A stretch of 64,000 nucleotides of DNA. Origin: Annulohypoxylon bovei var. microspora (taxonomy: Eukaryota; Ascomycota; Sordariomycetes; Xylariales; Hypoxylaceae). Under the pieces are notes generated by a model. The model saw only the letters and a list, made by a program, of their open reading frames with translations. It was not told where the DNA came from and made no database searches. The stretch lies in assembly GCA_022836615.1 (NCBI GenBank), contig MU405239.1, positions 186,001 through 250,000 on the forward strand, given 5' to 3'. Made by a program: the position numbers and the translations under genes. Of this stretch, positions 23,364 through 35,748 are shown in pieces; position 1 is the first letter of the stretch, and each line of letters opens with the position of its first letter.

Positions 23364-24711
23364 TGAGAAATTTGGAAATTGCGAAATGAAGAAAGTTTGG
23401 GGAGCTGTTGATGAACAGGATAAAAAGGATGGAACAATCTGTCTCGAGGGAAAGTCAGGTATAGTTTCCGCGACGCGACCAGTTAGAGTTTATCGCTATA
23501 AGCAAGAACCTACTGACTAATCATAGGTTAAAAGAATATCCCGAAATTGGTTATACTGTATTCACACATATTGTCTAAGCTTATAAACTGATAAAAGAAT
23601 ATTCATACCGTATATATGGATATCTATATATGCGGGTTCGACGAGGAGATTTACACGTGGAATCAATTGCGAGCTGCATGATAGAGATTGTATAATAGAA
23701 TTTATCTTATCATATATCTGATGGCCCGGTAATTGTTATATGGAAATTTCAGGAATGCATTGGCTTGCGCTGTCGAGGAGTTGATGAAAATGTGATCGTG
23801 GGTGATGCTAGAGGGCGAAGAGGGATATCTGTCCAAGCCTTCGGTTCAGACCGACCATCGATTACACACCAGCGCGTAGGTATAATCGTCTAAAGACTCT
23901 ATAGTTGTATCAATTGGACGTCTGGATTCGATTGCCAATGCAATTTTCTTGTATACTGGTTTGCGCGTGGCGGGCTCGATAGGGGCTATATTGGCAGGAC
24001 TCGATGACTCTGGATGGGCTTTTCGGCTTGTCAAGTGAGGATATATTATCATATAATGGGTATAATGACAAGAATAGAGAGCTACGAGTACCGAAAAGAT
24101 ATGAGATCAATATGGCAACAACATCTTGATGGCGCTGCCCGCTGTCAGGGTGACTACGTACCTCCTGGCTTCGTGGTGACGACTTCCTAAGCTTCGACGA
24201 CTTGATATCATCTCACAACACCGGCTTAGTCGTACTTTCTTCGACTATTTCAATTCGATAAGTCATACATACCGATCAGGAAAGTCAGATAGGTGAAAAA
24301 GTAAACGATTCTGCTCTTCTCACTATCTATCTATCATGTCATAACTCGACCCTACCTACTAGGTAGTATGATCATCCACGACGTCGGTTATAAAGCCAGC
24401 ATACCATGGGCAAGACTCTAAATTTTTCCATATACCTAGATTATGTATCACCTTCTCAAGAGCCTACACAATCCTCAACAAGCCTCTACACGTTCCCGTC
24501 ACAGACTCCGAGAAACCACAAACCAAAACGATAGCCTACCGGTAGCTCCACGTTTTTGGGTCCATAAGTCTACACGACACACTATCATGCATGGGAGATA
24601 TCAAATAGTTTAGCAAAAAGATGTGTTTCTAAAAAGTTGAAGGTTGCAAGACTGAATTGCCAAGGAGGGGGTTTCTAGCAGTGAGCTCGTGTTCAGTAAG
24701 TCTGTCCAACG
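23364..24711. other. Intergenic region
   Basis: About 1.35 kb with no supported gene: the promoter of the repeat protein at one end and the Spp1 3' flank at the other. It includes a CTACCTACTAGGTAG word near 24352-24366. Confidence 0.5.
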
Positions 24712-26168
24712 TCAGTCGCCCAAAATCTCCACCGAGTTCTTCTCCAGCTGGCGTCTTTCGAACCTAGACTCTGCCGCTTGGCGCATGACATCCTCCGCGT
24801 TAAGCTTGTCCGCCGCGGCCGTCGCCGTCTCCTTGATTAGAGTCCTCACCGCACTCATCAGTAACTTATACCATCCGTTGTGCGGCTTGCACCGTTTCTT
24901 CTCGCACATGCCGCGGGTAGCCTGTTCCCCTTGCAGGTCGGGATCGAGAGGAGCGTCGAGCCGGCCGGTCTTAAAGGTCGCTTGACCCTCCGGGGTCTCG
25001 AGCCATTCGGCGAACTGGTGGCGGACAGAGACCGTGTCGAGTCGCCAATCATAACCGCAGCTATCCTTGGTGAATTTACCCGCTTCAATGGCAAGCTGTC
25101 GGCGATGATTGGCCCAATCTATCAGCTGCATCATCTTCTTATACTGCACTATCTCATTGCCGAGAGCGAGGCGTTCTGCAGAGGAGTTCTTCAAGAAGGT
25201 TTGCTCTTCGTCGCTGAGGACGCCAGAGCGGGTGGGGAGACCATTAGACCAAAGGCCTTCCATATTACCTGAGCGGGAAGAGTCAATATTAATTTATTGC
25301 GAAGGGGTAGGGGCCGAGGTAAAGTGAGTACAGCAATTATAAACTTACCAAAAGGTTTATCACCCAGTTTCCAGCTACTCTGCTCAGCAGTATTAATAAG
25401 AAGACCAACGAAATCCTCCTGGGTGAGGAGCTCGATGGCTTTCTCGGAAGCAGCCTTCGTCGGTAATGTGTTAATCATGTTAATCCACCAGGCGTCGCAG
25501 TGGTCGTTGCAGCAGAAGACACTTCTGTCTTTGACGGTCTTCGTATATAGTCGGGCCGGGGTCTTACAGCCGGCAAGGGAACAAGTCTTCTTGTACTTGG
25601 TATAGTGACGTTTGCCATCGGTGCAGTTCGGGCAGACGAAGCGCTCAACCAACTTCTCACCAATCTCCTTGTCGAGGTCGACACACTGTCCATGAAACCA
25701 GTCCTCACAGACATCACAACTTATCATCCATCTATGATCATCTGGCCCACGGCAGATACAGTAGGGGCCATTGTCGGTCTCATCGTCGGAACTTGCCTCA
25801 TGTGCGCCGCCGGCGGGGTCAGTTGTCGAAGTGCCCTTTTTCGAATTGGACTTAGACTTAGACGATCTAGACTTTTTTGGGCCCTTCTTAGAGGCCGTGC
25901 CTTTCTTCTTAGATGATGGCCTCATCTTGTTGGGATCACCATTTGGTGGCGGTGATGATGAAATTAGTTGCTTCTCATCAGGATCTGATTTGACTTGGGT
26001 GTGATTTGTCTGTTCTACATTGTCCAGTGGATGGGTCGGTCGGCCACGTGCATCGCCGTCTCCGATAGAAGATTTGTTACCAAGCCCGTTACTGAGAGGC
26101 AAATCAGTGCCCTCCATCTCGACGTCTTCGCTAGGCAACGCATCTGCCGCTATGCGAGGATCCGCCAT
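24712..26168 (-). CDS. spp1: COMPASS/Set1 complex subunit Spp1 (PHD-finger protein)
   Basis: Two exons, 26168-25349 and 25268-24712, with GTAAGT donor and CTCAG acceptor, give 458 residues. I start at the MADPRIAADA codon because upstream in-frame codons lack an ATG. Residues 1-135 are disordered with a Lys/Ser-rich basic tract (about 87-112). A canonical PHD finger spans about 137-182 (C-x-C, CDVCEDWFHGQC, CPNC), followed by a second Cys/His cluster (TCSLAGC...FCCNDHC, about 195-224). The C-terminal half is helical and charged. This layout matches Spp1/CFP1-like subunits of the Set1 complex. In that complex the PHD finger reads H3K4 methylation and supports H3K4 trimethylation in the nucleus. 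The role follows from family knowledge; the domains are seen directly. Confidence 0.9.
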
Positions 26169-28051
26169 CTCGGAAAAAAAATGACTGGTCAATTTCCGGA
26201 TTGATAATATGAGAGCCTCTAAATTAGAAATAAAATAAAAGACTCTTAGACCTATGTAAGAGGAATGATAATCGGGTTACTCATACACAATGTATAAGTC
26301 ATATATAACGTTTTCTTAGGCGTTTATTGTTGTCTTACTCATAACGACCAAGTTTGATGAGGCCAACATTTTCTGGTGTTCGAAATAGTTTTTTTGTTTC
26401 CAATGTACCAATACTGAAAACATGTACAGCAGGTTCGTAAATCAAGCCTAGATAAATTCAAGAAAACTTCGTTTTAGATTAGACAAAGTTTTCCTAATAA
26501 ACATGAAGGATGTTGCGATGCATCAATATCATATTTAGCAAGGGGGAAGCCATAGACAGGGAATATGGAGTAAGGCACGCTAATTGGAGGCTGGCACCCA
26601 TATGTGGCGTCGGAATCACCGTTATCAAATCGCGATAAGGTTGATATTCACACGGTTCTACGTAAAATATGTACTTCGTACACTTAGTACCCTTCAACTT
26701 TCAATGGGAGTTCAGGGGTTAGCATTTCTTAGGATGATGGTATATATCTATATATTGAGATGTAACGATGCTGTAGACTAGAATACCTTTATTTGTCCAG
26801 ACGACGATGCCCTTACCAACGTGTCTTCTTAAGAGGAGGCACTTGTAGATCATAAGTCTAGCGCGAGGTTGTCTTCTCTCCTTTTCTTGTAAGTCTCTTT
26901 ACTTAGTATTTTATTCCACGAGAACTAGGAGCTGACAACTATAATTGCTTTATTATAATTAATGTCATACTGTCAATCGAAGTAATAATATTTTACTACG
27001 TCTATATTAGCTTTAGATCAGTACCGTTTAGGCATATGTGTATCAAACGCTTTGGATGCACCTTAAGATATTAGATAGAGAGTGGGTGGGTGAACTGCTC
27101 TTACATAATACAAATATGAAAAGCATGTTTCCAACCCCTGAAACTTGTGAGTATTAGGTGGTAGCTAGAAGGCAGCCAGTCTGGAGCTGTGATTTTGGAG
27201 AATATATTCACGACTTCATTAGTTCGCCAAGATACCTTGTTAGCTGTCACTACTACTAGACTTTTAGTAACTGCAAATGAGTATGGCAAGAGAGAATAGG
27301 GAGATGCCTCCTTTAGAGTATTCCTTAGAAACGATTCCTAACTCATGAAACCTCTTATTCTGAGTGGTGATCCTCCAGCGTAGGGAAGTGGCTAACACTC
27401 ATCATACCTAGCTATGGCTAACGAGTAGATGGCACATCAGGAACTTCTAGGAACTTCTGATGCTGTGCTATACGAATGTCGTTATAAAGGAAACATAAGA
27501 AATTGCCCAAACATATATTCCTTTGCTATTGCAAACGTAAGAAGAAATTGAGCTTGCCAACACGGAGCTTAGATCACATCTAGGTACTAGATAGATCCCT
27601 CAAGGCTCCAGTCTAGTTTCCAGGAGTCAGAGTGGCAAACGTTAATATTGAAACCCTGTATTAGACGGGAGTGATTAGTAGAGAAGTGAACCTGCCTTGT
27701 AAAAACTGGAGAATACGGTGAAGCAAGGTTGTCGACGATTGTCAAAGGTCACATCATTCATCCTGATTCGTAACTCTATACGAGACTGGGGTTGAAAGCG
27801 CCTATAGCCATAAATCGTAAGTTTCAAGTGATAAGACAAGCAGCTCATCACCGTAAGTCTTTTTATATGGGGTATAGGATTTCTCCCCGAAAAATGATAT
27901 GCATAAATCACAAACATCTCAGCTGGACGGACTTAATTAATAATGTCTTGATTCCAACTGCCTCAGCCTCTTCCCGGCCTTCTTATCTACAATGCTAGAG
28001 TACACAAGGGAAAGAGAGTAGTAGTGGTTTTGGTTGTGATTCGCACGCCGT
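26169..28051. other. Intergenic region
   Basis: About 1.9 kb, AT-rich, no supported gene. Contains the Spp1 promoter and ATP7 3' flank. A GGAACTTCTA/GGAACTTCTG direct repeat lies near 27439-27460. Small frames at 26494-27998 lack any supporting feature. Confidence 0.5.
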
Positions 28052-28882
28052 CTATAGCACGGAAAGATCGCCAAATTTCTCCTAAACGCGGGGTTAGCAT
28101 CGTATACGAAGCGACGGCACGGAACGTGTGGCCATACCTTGTATCCCGGAACGGACCAGCGGCCCTTGGACACCAACTTTGCCGTCTTCTCGTCGATGGA
28201 AGGTTCCGCCGCAGCGACTTCGTCCTATACAAGGAGAACAATATATTAGCATATAGTCTTTCCTCGCCTCTTCCAACAACCATGCCCTTCACAAGAAAAG
28301 CCGCATTCATATATCGACATACCACAGTGAGCTCCTCGAAGGGCCTAGCGGTCTCGATGTTCTTGAGGGTAGCGTCGAGGTCCTTCAACTCGAGATCGAC
28401 CTTCTCCTTGGTGCTCTGAGCGTTCTTGACAGCCTCAACTTCGAAAGCCTCGATGGCCTTGAGCTGGCGCGCGACGTCGTACTTGGCGGGCCGGAAGGCG
28501 GCGAAACGCTTCTCGATCTCGTCGATGACGGCCTGGTTCTTCAGGACCGATCGGTAGTGGGCGAAGTCGACGGCGGTCGGCAGTTCAGACAGGGCCTGGA
28601 CCTTTCGGCGGGCATTTTCGTTGCGCTGCTTGAAGGCTTGCAGGCTCGCGACGGTCTGGCCGCGCAGACCTAGCGAGGAGGTGACCTTCGTCCAGTCAAG
28701 CTTGAGGGCTGCGCTTCGCTGCAAGGGTACAAAGACAAGTTAGAAATTAGCTCATCATAGGATTTCTAGGTGGTATTTCGTAAGGCGATTGACAGCCTAA
28801 TTGATGAAACCATTGTTCAGGGAGCTTGATATTTTCCATGCAGAGCTTAAATAATAAAATTGGTGTTACTCACCGTGGCCAT
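28052..28882 (-). CDS. ATP7: Mitochondrial ATP synthase subunit d
   Basis: Four exons on the minus strand: 28882-28874, 28718-28323, 28224-28138 and 28081-28052, totalling 173 residues, the usual size for fungal subunit d. The first exon encodes only Met-Ala-Thr before a GTGAGT donor. It joins to give MATRSAALKLDWTKV, the conserved N-terminus. The middle holds the long amphipathic helices of the peripheral stalk (for example SLQAFKQRNENARRKV and the Lys/Asp-rich DLELKDLDATLKNI). The short third and fourth exons supply WSVPGYK and EKFGDLSVL, the conserved C-terminus. The protein is part of the F1Fo stator at the inner mitochondrial membrane. Three introns in about 0.8 kb and a nine-base first exon make automated models prone to error. 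Confidence 0.95.
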
Positions 28883-29532
28883 TTTTGCGATTTGTATAGG
28901 GAAAAGGTAAGGAGTGGAGTTGTGAAGCAATTCGCGATAGATTTACCAGGTTCCCTTCCCAGCCGAAGAACTCCGACGTTTAACAGGAACTACATACCAT
29001 CCATAAAGAGCTAAGTCCCGTGATATCAAAACCACGTGACTTGTCGCTTTTTGAATGTCACAGTTGAGTGCACATGTGGGTACGATGATACATTGTACTT
29101 AGGTACCTACATACGCATTTGTTGGAATCTCTCCCTGCCCTGGATGTTCATCTTTGGAAAGGAAATAAAAGCTACTTTCTCTTCGCTCCTTTTCTTATGC
29201 GGTTCCCTAATCTAATTCACTGTGATTTGCTTATAAGTTACTGCTCATATTCGAACTAGGCCCCTTACGAGGCTTCAAATCGTAAGGTGCACATAGGAAA
29301 CCCAGTCACTAGGAGAACACTCAATTATCATCGAACTCAAAGCGGTAAACATTCACGACGGCTCAAGAATCCATTGTAAGGTATCGTAGACTGTAATACA
29401 CAGCAAGCCGACTTCCCTTTTCCCCATGCGTACTTTTTTCCGTTGTCGCAATGCATCTAGCCGAAAAGAACCGAAATTCCCAGACCCCCTTCTCCATACC
29501 TAAATGGACATCAACCGTGCCTGGTTCAGTTA
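28883..29532. other. Intergenic region
   Basis: 650 bp upstream of ATP7 and downstream of NAC alpha (both minus strand). ATP7 promoter; no gene seen. Confidence 0.5.
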
Positions 29533-30411
29533 TCAAACGCTCAACGCCATAATCGAATTGACTATGTCATTGTCGTTCTCTTTCAAGGCTTTGATGGCCT
29601 TGTTTCGCTTGACGTTGGCTTGAGTCATAACTAGCTCGATGTCCTTGTCCTCGAGTCCTTCAGCATCGACTTCCTCATCATCGTCATCGTCGTCCTTCTT
29701 GTCGTCTTCGGCACCTTCGACCGCCTTGCTAGGCTCGCCGTGGCTATGGTCGTGACCAGCGTGGTCATGGTCACCACCAGGAGCCGCAAGAGACTGGGCC
29801 GCGGCTTGCTGGGCAGCTGAGTTCAGGTCCTCAATCTTAGCCTCACCGAAGACGCTGGTATAGCCGTTAGCTACAGTCGAAGTTCAACGCAGGGCCCGTA
29901 GATTCTTACATGTAGGTGTTGCTGTTGGGCGACTTGTAAACTTCCGGGTTGTTGATGACAAACAGGATCTGTATGCAAGTCATCAACTACTGATATTCCA
30001 ACAGGTAACTCCTGAATAGAAGAAAAAACAATATATCGTCCTTCGAAAAGGAGGGCCGAAGGCCGCATGGACGTTGACAATATGCGCCAAATACATGGCT
30101 ACTACTCCCGCGCACAAACTGGACTATCGGCATCCTCCTAGCAACCTAACTATTACTCGCGCAGTATCACTTACGTTCTTGGGTCTTCGGAGGGTCACTC
30201 GAGTGATACCGGAAACGCGGGTGAGGTGGAGCTTTTCGATGGCCTTTCGTGCCTTCTTCTCGTTACGGGAATGAACGACGGCCGTAGAGCCCCCAGCACC
30301 ACCATCACCGACCTCGATCTCAGAGTCGGAGCTGTCATCGTCATCATGCTCCTCGACCGAGACCTTCTTAGGCTCGTCATCGGGTAGTTCCTCGACCCTC
30401 GGGTTGGCCAT
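29533..30411 (-). CDS. EGD2: Nascent polypeptide-associated complex subunit alpha
   Basis: Three exons, 30411-30175, 29968-29910 and 29854-29533, give 205 residues. Donors are GTAAGT and GTAAGA; acceptors are ACAG and CCAG. The NAC domain is split over the exons: HSRNEKKARKAIEKL and RVSGITRVTLRRPKN, then ILFVINNPEVYKSP, then IVFGEAKIEDL. A His/Asp-rich linker (HDHAGHDHSHGE) and an acidic run follow. The C-terminal UBA-like helix ends IKALKENDNDIVNSIMALSV. NAC binds nascent chains at the ribosomal exit and prevents mistargeting to the ER. Together with the neighbouring ribosomal protein and SRP receptor genes this is a protein-biogenesis neighbourhood, but probably only by chance. Confidence 0.95.
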
Positions 30412-31434
30412 ATTGAATGTAAAACTGGTGGGGTTTGGAATTAGCTATTTAGGTATTCTTGCGATGTGCGATGTGCGATGGTGGGGGCCTGAAGTAACAA
30501 GCAACACTAAAATCGACTTGCTAGCTTCTTCCGATTCTTACCTAGGTGGTAACTTGGAGGAGAGGGAGAAGGGAAAGAAGAAATAGATAGATACGAAGTA
30601 GATGTAAAATTGTATAAAATTCTACAAACTTGGGACTTACCAAAAGCTACACAGCTAGGAACGACGCCGAAATTAGATAGCGGGGTGATTGGTTGTGGCC
30701 TGGGGTGTGGGTGTGGGTGGGTGGTTCGGTTGTGAAGAAAAGTGCTTACAGCTGGTGAACTTTTCGTGTCAATTGTTTGGCCTAGGGTTTGCCATTTTTC
30801 CATTTTTTTTCTTTTTGCGAGTGACCCATCATAATTCCGCACTAGTCCGGATACAGATTTATATCATGTACCCTCAACGTACATACCAACATTGAAGGCA
30901 CCTACATCATACCTCTTGCCTCTCATTCTCGAATTATGTAATGACATGGGAAAGAGGGTTGGGGTTTCTGATCGAAATTACAACTGAAGTAATATTTGAA
31001 CTGATTTACGTACTAAAGTTTCTTTTCATACATATCCGGATATGTGTATTTCACATGCTAAGGAGATACTTACATAGATGCGCAGTGGGGCTACGTGAAT
31101 GGCATTGTCTTGGTGGTATCATTTCATTTTGCGCATAGAAATAGTAGTAATTCCAACTCATAGAAGAGAGGAAAGAAAAAGGGGAGAAAATTACGTAGGC
31201 ACATGTTCATTTTTTTTTTGGTTGTTGTGAATTTCCCGTATATTGACGCCAGTCACCTCATCGAGAATTTATGAGTGACATACAGGTCTTGCCAGACGAA
31301 GCAGAAGAAACCCAGCAACCCCATGCCAATATGTGTGATGTGTTTGTTGTTTCATGCAGACCAGATCCGTAGACTACCTTCCGCTCTACCTGAAAGAGAC
31401 CGTTTTACTAGAATCATTCGTCGTTCCCTCCCTT
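30412..31434. other. Intergenic region (NAC alpha promoter side)
   Basis: About 1 kb with no supported gene. The region nearest NAC alpha has a GT-rich stretch (about 30696-30735) and a CCTAGGGTTTGCC segment (about 30780-30792) that may be promoter elements. Confidence 0.45.
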
Positions 31435-31953
31435 TCACGCGGATGCCTTGACCTTGACCAGAGCCTTTCGCTCCTCGAATCGTCGTTGCTTCTTGAGTCG
31501 CAAGACCTTGAATCGGTCGAAGTCGGTAAGCGCCCTTCTTCGTTCTGTCTGGTCCTTTCGCTTGGCCCACTTGCTCTCCTTCCACTTGGCGTCGATCTCC
31601 GACTTCTCCCACGCCGACTTCAGGGTTCCCGTTCGCACGGCGCGCGGCAGCTTCTGAATCTTCAGGTCGGACAGTAGCACATCGACGAAAGAGATGGCTT
31701 GTCGGGGGACGACCAGCTTAGGGTCTGCGGAAGGACCATCAACCAGAGCCTAGAAATTCCCAGTCAACATAACATAATTCGCATTTCCTCATTTTCTCTC
31801 CAGCCGATTTGGGGTCTCACGTACGCGCTTGTGGTCAATGATCTCGACGATGGCAGCGAGTCTGCCGGCGTAAGGGCTGGTGCCCTGGACGAGGACGATG
31901 CGGCCGACCTCGACCTGGCGCCATTCGGGGGATTCGATTGATGCGTCGCCCAT
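31435..31953 (-). CDS. RPL14: 60S ribosomal protein L14 (eL14)
   Basis: Two exons, 31953-31825 and 31749-31435, with GTACGT donor and TCTAG acceptor, give 147 residues. The N-terminal half carries the SH3-like/KOW-type fold typical of eL14 (WRQVEVGRIVLVQ, YAGRLAAIVEIIDHKR, then LVDGPS). Next comes SFVDVLLSDLKIQKLPR. The C-terminus is a very basic helix (KWKESKWAKRKDQTERR, RLKKQRRFEERKALVKVKA) that binds rRNA. Size, order of motifs and the intron near residue 43 all fit the family. A TTAGGGTTA element lies 278 bp upstream of the ATG. Confidence 0.95.
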
Positions 31954-33638
31954 TGTGACGGTATACTGGGTTTGTATGTTAGAAATAGGTATGTAGAGAA
32001 GAAGGAAAAGTGTGAATGGTGGAAGAAATTGATTTTTGATTTTTGACTATTTAGAAAATCATTTGTTGGTAGAGGGAGAAGAGATAGAAAGATAATGATA
32101 GAACTTACTGAAATTGGTGATGTCGTGATGTTTGGGTCAACCTCCTACCTTGAATTGTCCTGGGCTGAACTTTTCTGAGAGTCGCGCACACATGCAGTGG
32201 GAAGTGGAAAGTTGAATCTTGTGTGGGCGGTTAGGGTTAAACCGGAATTTTTAGCAGGCCGTACCCGAATCCACTAGCGCATCTAAAAAGTGGACCCATC
32301 TGCAGAATTTCTTTACCTACCTACCTAAAGAGACATTGGAAAGATTTATTTTCTCTCAGCTTCAACAACAACTTCTAAGTTTATTTTTTCCCACTGCGAA
32401 AACCAAAATTTGGGAGTCAATGCAATAATTTATTATCATTCATCAGTTAGTGACATTCAGGTAAGATTTTCCAGTTTGATTCTCCCAATACATCTCATTT
32501 TCGCTGCTTGTTATGATGAGGTAATTTGCGATTGATTCAACTCGGTGGCGCTCCTGCCAGAGCTGCTATATCGGGTTGATAAGTGATATTTAATTCTTAC
32601 ATATTCTGAACGCATCAGTATTATCTTTTGTTCAAACATGGGTGTGCTATATGAATCATGTTAGCTAACTCTGTTATAGAACTACTTATTTCATGTCATC
32701 TACATCACCGATCCTAAGAACCCTTCATCGTAACTGCCGGACCTTCTCATATCTTGTTATGGCATTTATTCCAGCCTAGCCCAATTTTGTATCAATGGTT
32801 TTGGGGAGTTTTAAGCCAGACCATCCGTTCCGAATAGGTTCTATACTTCTGCTTGACTTGACAGCATACCCGCCTCCTGCTCACAGGTACACCCATCCCC
32901 GGCACTGCCAAATAGTACTAGGTGTGGTATTTTGTCCTCACGAGTTTGTTAACTGTGCCACCGAGTAGTTTCGGGCCAATACTTTTCTCAGAAGTACTAG
33001 GTCATATAGTTCGCTTTGGCAATTTTGCTAGTGCTGCTGTAGTTTGGCCTAATTTTGGAATGTCATCACATGAGTTTTAAAATAGGTAGGCTGCGATGAT
33101 CTATATACCCTAATATATTGTATTACCTCAATCATTTTGACGAATCATCACGATGAGTTTCATTGCTGAAACACTGTACTAGTTATGGCCCGGACTATGA
33201 CAAATAGGTTGTAGTATTGAGCTAGGTATATAGCACCACCTAAAACTCTCAATATGGTACTGCATGTTTCCATGTCGTCAACCTCGTTGCTAGGTACTCA
33301 TTAGTTTATACTCAACCAAATATATGTTGTGGCTAACTATCACCGGGGTATATCTTAACAAAAAAAAGAATGATAACTGCAACGCTGGTACTTCATGCAA
33401 CCCCATTGTTGACGCCATGCGAGATCGCGAGCCTGCAAACTCCCTGCTTTATAAGAATCCGAACACCTGAGCTCCCCATGGTCACAAAGGGGAAAAATCA
33501 AATGGAGGCGCCTATAGCATTATGCATTAAAGGTGAAAAGAAAAATCGGAACCAGATTGAAATGCCAAGACGATGTACGGGTAGACAAAGGAGCATACGT
33601 GTAGTATGAGACTCGGCAGGAGATGACGTCGAAGCAAA
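31954..33638. other. Intergenic region upstream of RPL14
   Basis: About 1.7 kb without a supported gene; the part adjoining 31954 is the RPL14 promoter and leader. The rest is AT-rich with scattered TAGGTA words. The frame at 33370-33609 has no supporting feature. Confidence 0.5.
32231..32239 (+). promoter_or_regulatory. TTAGGGTTA element upstream of RPL14
   Basis: A single telomere-repeat-like TTAGGGTTA word sits 278 bp upstream of the RPL14 start codon. In yeasts and other fungi such words in ribosomal-protein promoters are bound by Tbf1- or Rap1-type factors. The role here is inferred from position and sequence only. Confidence 0.4.
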
Positions 33639-35748
33639 CTATTCTTCCACAACTGGGAGACCATCCTCTAGCGACTCTTCCTCGTGCGGCCATTCGAGGG
33701 CCTTCATTGGAGCGTATTTTAGCCCTCTTTCTTTCTCTAGCTCTCTGCGCATCACTTCCATCTCAAGTTCCCATCTATTTTCCAGCGTCGACTTACGCTG
33801 AACGAAGGTCATCGTTAGAGCGTCTTCTTCGTCTGTAAAATCTGATTCGAGACTCTCAATTTCCTTCCCATTCTTGTCGATTAATCTTTCCATCTCGGAA
33901 TCCTGTCTTTCGAGCAGCTCTTCGAGGGCTTTAGCCTGTCGATCCCGCATTACGTTGATTTTAGCTTGGTGTAGCTGCCTCATATTCTTCTCGACGTTGT
34001 ACTGCTGTCCGAGTTCTCGCAGATCTCGTTCCGTCACAACTCTGGAGGGCACATCTGCATTTGGCTTCTTGCCAAGGCCATCGCAATACGCTTCCATGTG
34101 CTTAAGACGAATTCGCACATTCCTCTCGCTCTGTTCCAACGTTGAACGCAATTCCATCTCTGCAGCGACTTGACGATCTTCCAGATTGGCCGACGTCTTC
34201 GTGTGTCGTTCCTTCATCCTTTCGATCGCTGTCGACTGCTTCTCCAAGAGGGCGAGCTTCTGGTGTGCATGTCTTGTCCACATAAGCCACTTCGATTTCC
34301 TTTCGAAAGTCTGGAATCGCATCATCTCTTTTACCTGTTCCGCTCGCAACGCTTTAAATTCTTCGCAGCCCCGGGTACGCCCTTCTGCCTCGAGTCGTTC
34401 AGCATCCTCCCTCACAGCGGCCTCCTCTTTAGCTGCTTCCTCTTTTGCAAGCTCTGCCAACCGATTCTCTTCCTCTTGGCGTCGAAGCTCCATCACAGCC
34501 TCACCATTGCAGATATTAGGGCAACCAACTATCGGATCCCAGACCGCGCCGCATATGTAGCAAAATTGTGCTCGGCATCGACATGTCATATGTGTACATC
34601 CTTGCGAGAGCTCAACAAGAGTCCGGCACTTGTAACACCTTCTCCAGCCTGATTTCTCGCCCATCTTCAAGACGGCCTTGAGTTCCCAATCGTCTGGACA
34701 ATCTTGATCTGGAGGGTGAGCGTCTCTCTTGCACATAACACAAACTCGCGTTTTACACTTGCGACAGGTAGCCTGGAACGGATACTTGGGGTCGATTTTG
34801 GCCCGTGGTGGTATAAATTCACCACAAGCCGGGTTAGAACAGAATACCCGTGCTTCCCAGGGGGTGTTAAACTGCACAACAGCCTTGAGAAATTTCGTCT
34901 GCTCTTCGCGGGGTAGTACAGACTTGATGATGGAACTCGGTATGGGTTGGGCGCAACAACGCGGAGGCATTTTAGATTCGTCAGTCGTTGCTTGGTTGAT
35001 CATAATCTTTAAGCATCTCGGACAGTAACTATGCCCGCATGGTAGCCTCTGGAGGGTTTGATCCGGTTGAAGATCTTCTCGGCACGCACTGCATGACCTA
35101 CAAAAGACGTGAAATTGTTAGCGCATGCTATCACAGCCGTCCGAGACGTTAGACAAACATGACCATCTCTCCAGGATAAGGTAGATTCTGCCGCCTGCGC
35201 CGTAACCTGGAGAGTCCTCTCTTTAGACTGATATAACTTATGTTCGTGCTGACACTAAAAATGCTCGAGGCGGATTCGGTCTCTGCCGATGACGACGACA
35301 GAAATTTGGGCTGCTTGAGACTTGTGTCTACCTGGGCGAGGTAATTCTCGTAGTGGGCAAAGGTGAGAGCTCTCGATCGCTTTCTCGTGATAATTCGTCC
35401 CATGGGCTCGGAATAGCCATTATTCGAAGAGTGGGACGTTAGGTTTGTGTTTGCAGAGCCCTGGGATCCTGTAGAAGTACTGCGTGCATGATTTGTATCT
35501 ACAGTGATGCTCGATTCAGCGCCCGAGGGGTTTCGTTTGTTGTCGATCGAGGTGGCACTTGAAGGCCGAGAGATGGCAATACCCAGGTTAGCGGCCTTCA
35601 TGATCAGCTCGTTGAGATAAGCCTCGGTTTTCTCGGGCGAGAGCTGAAGAACCTGGGTTAAGTAATCGGCCTCTCTAAGTTCGGGAGGAGAACCGTCTGG
35701 ACCTCGAGCCAGGTCCAAGGACGGTGGCTTCTGAACAGACGCGGCCAT
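33639..35748 (-). CDS. RBR (RING-IBR-RING) E3 ubiquitin ligase
   Basis: Two exons, 35748-35159 and 35097-33639, give 682 residues. The donor is GTTTGT, which alone restores frame into the SCSACRED start of RING1 after the TTTTGTAG acceptor. Residues 1-195 are Ser/Asn-rich. RING1 begins at Cys199/202 with CGHSYCPRC. The IBR uses Cys283, 288, 308, 311, 316, 319, His324 and Cys330. RING2 starts at Cys351/354 with the GCTHMTC motif; Cys364 aligns with the catalytic thioester Cys of HHARI-type enzymes. A long, highly charged coiled coil (about 400-660) rich in Glu, Arg and Lys follows. The start is the MAASVQ codon since the frame upstream begins without ATG. Predicted to transfer ubiquitin via a RING2 thioester; substrate unknown. 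Confidence 0.9.

Noticed and set aside
5895..26168. Secondary-metabolite or other functional gene cluster
   Set aside because: No synthase, cytochrome P450, transporter or pathway transcription factor is present; neighbours are functionally unrelated.
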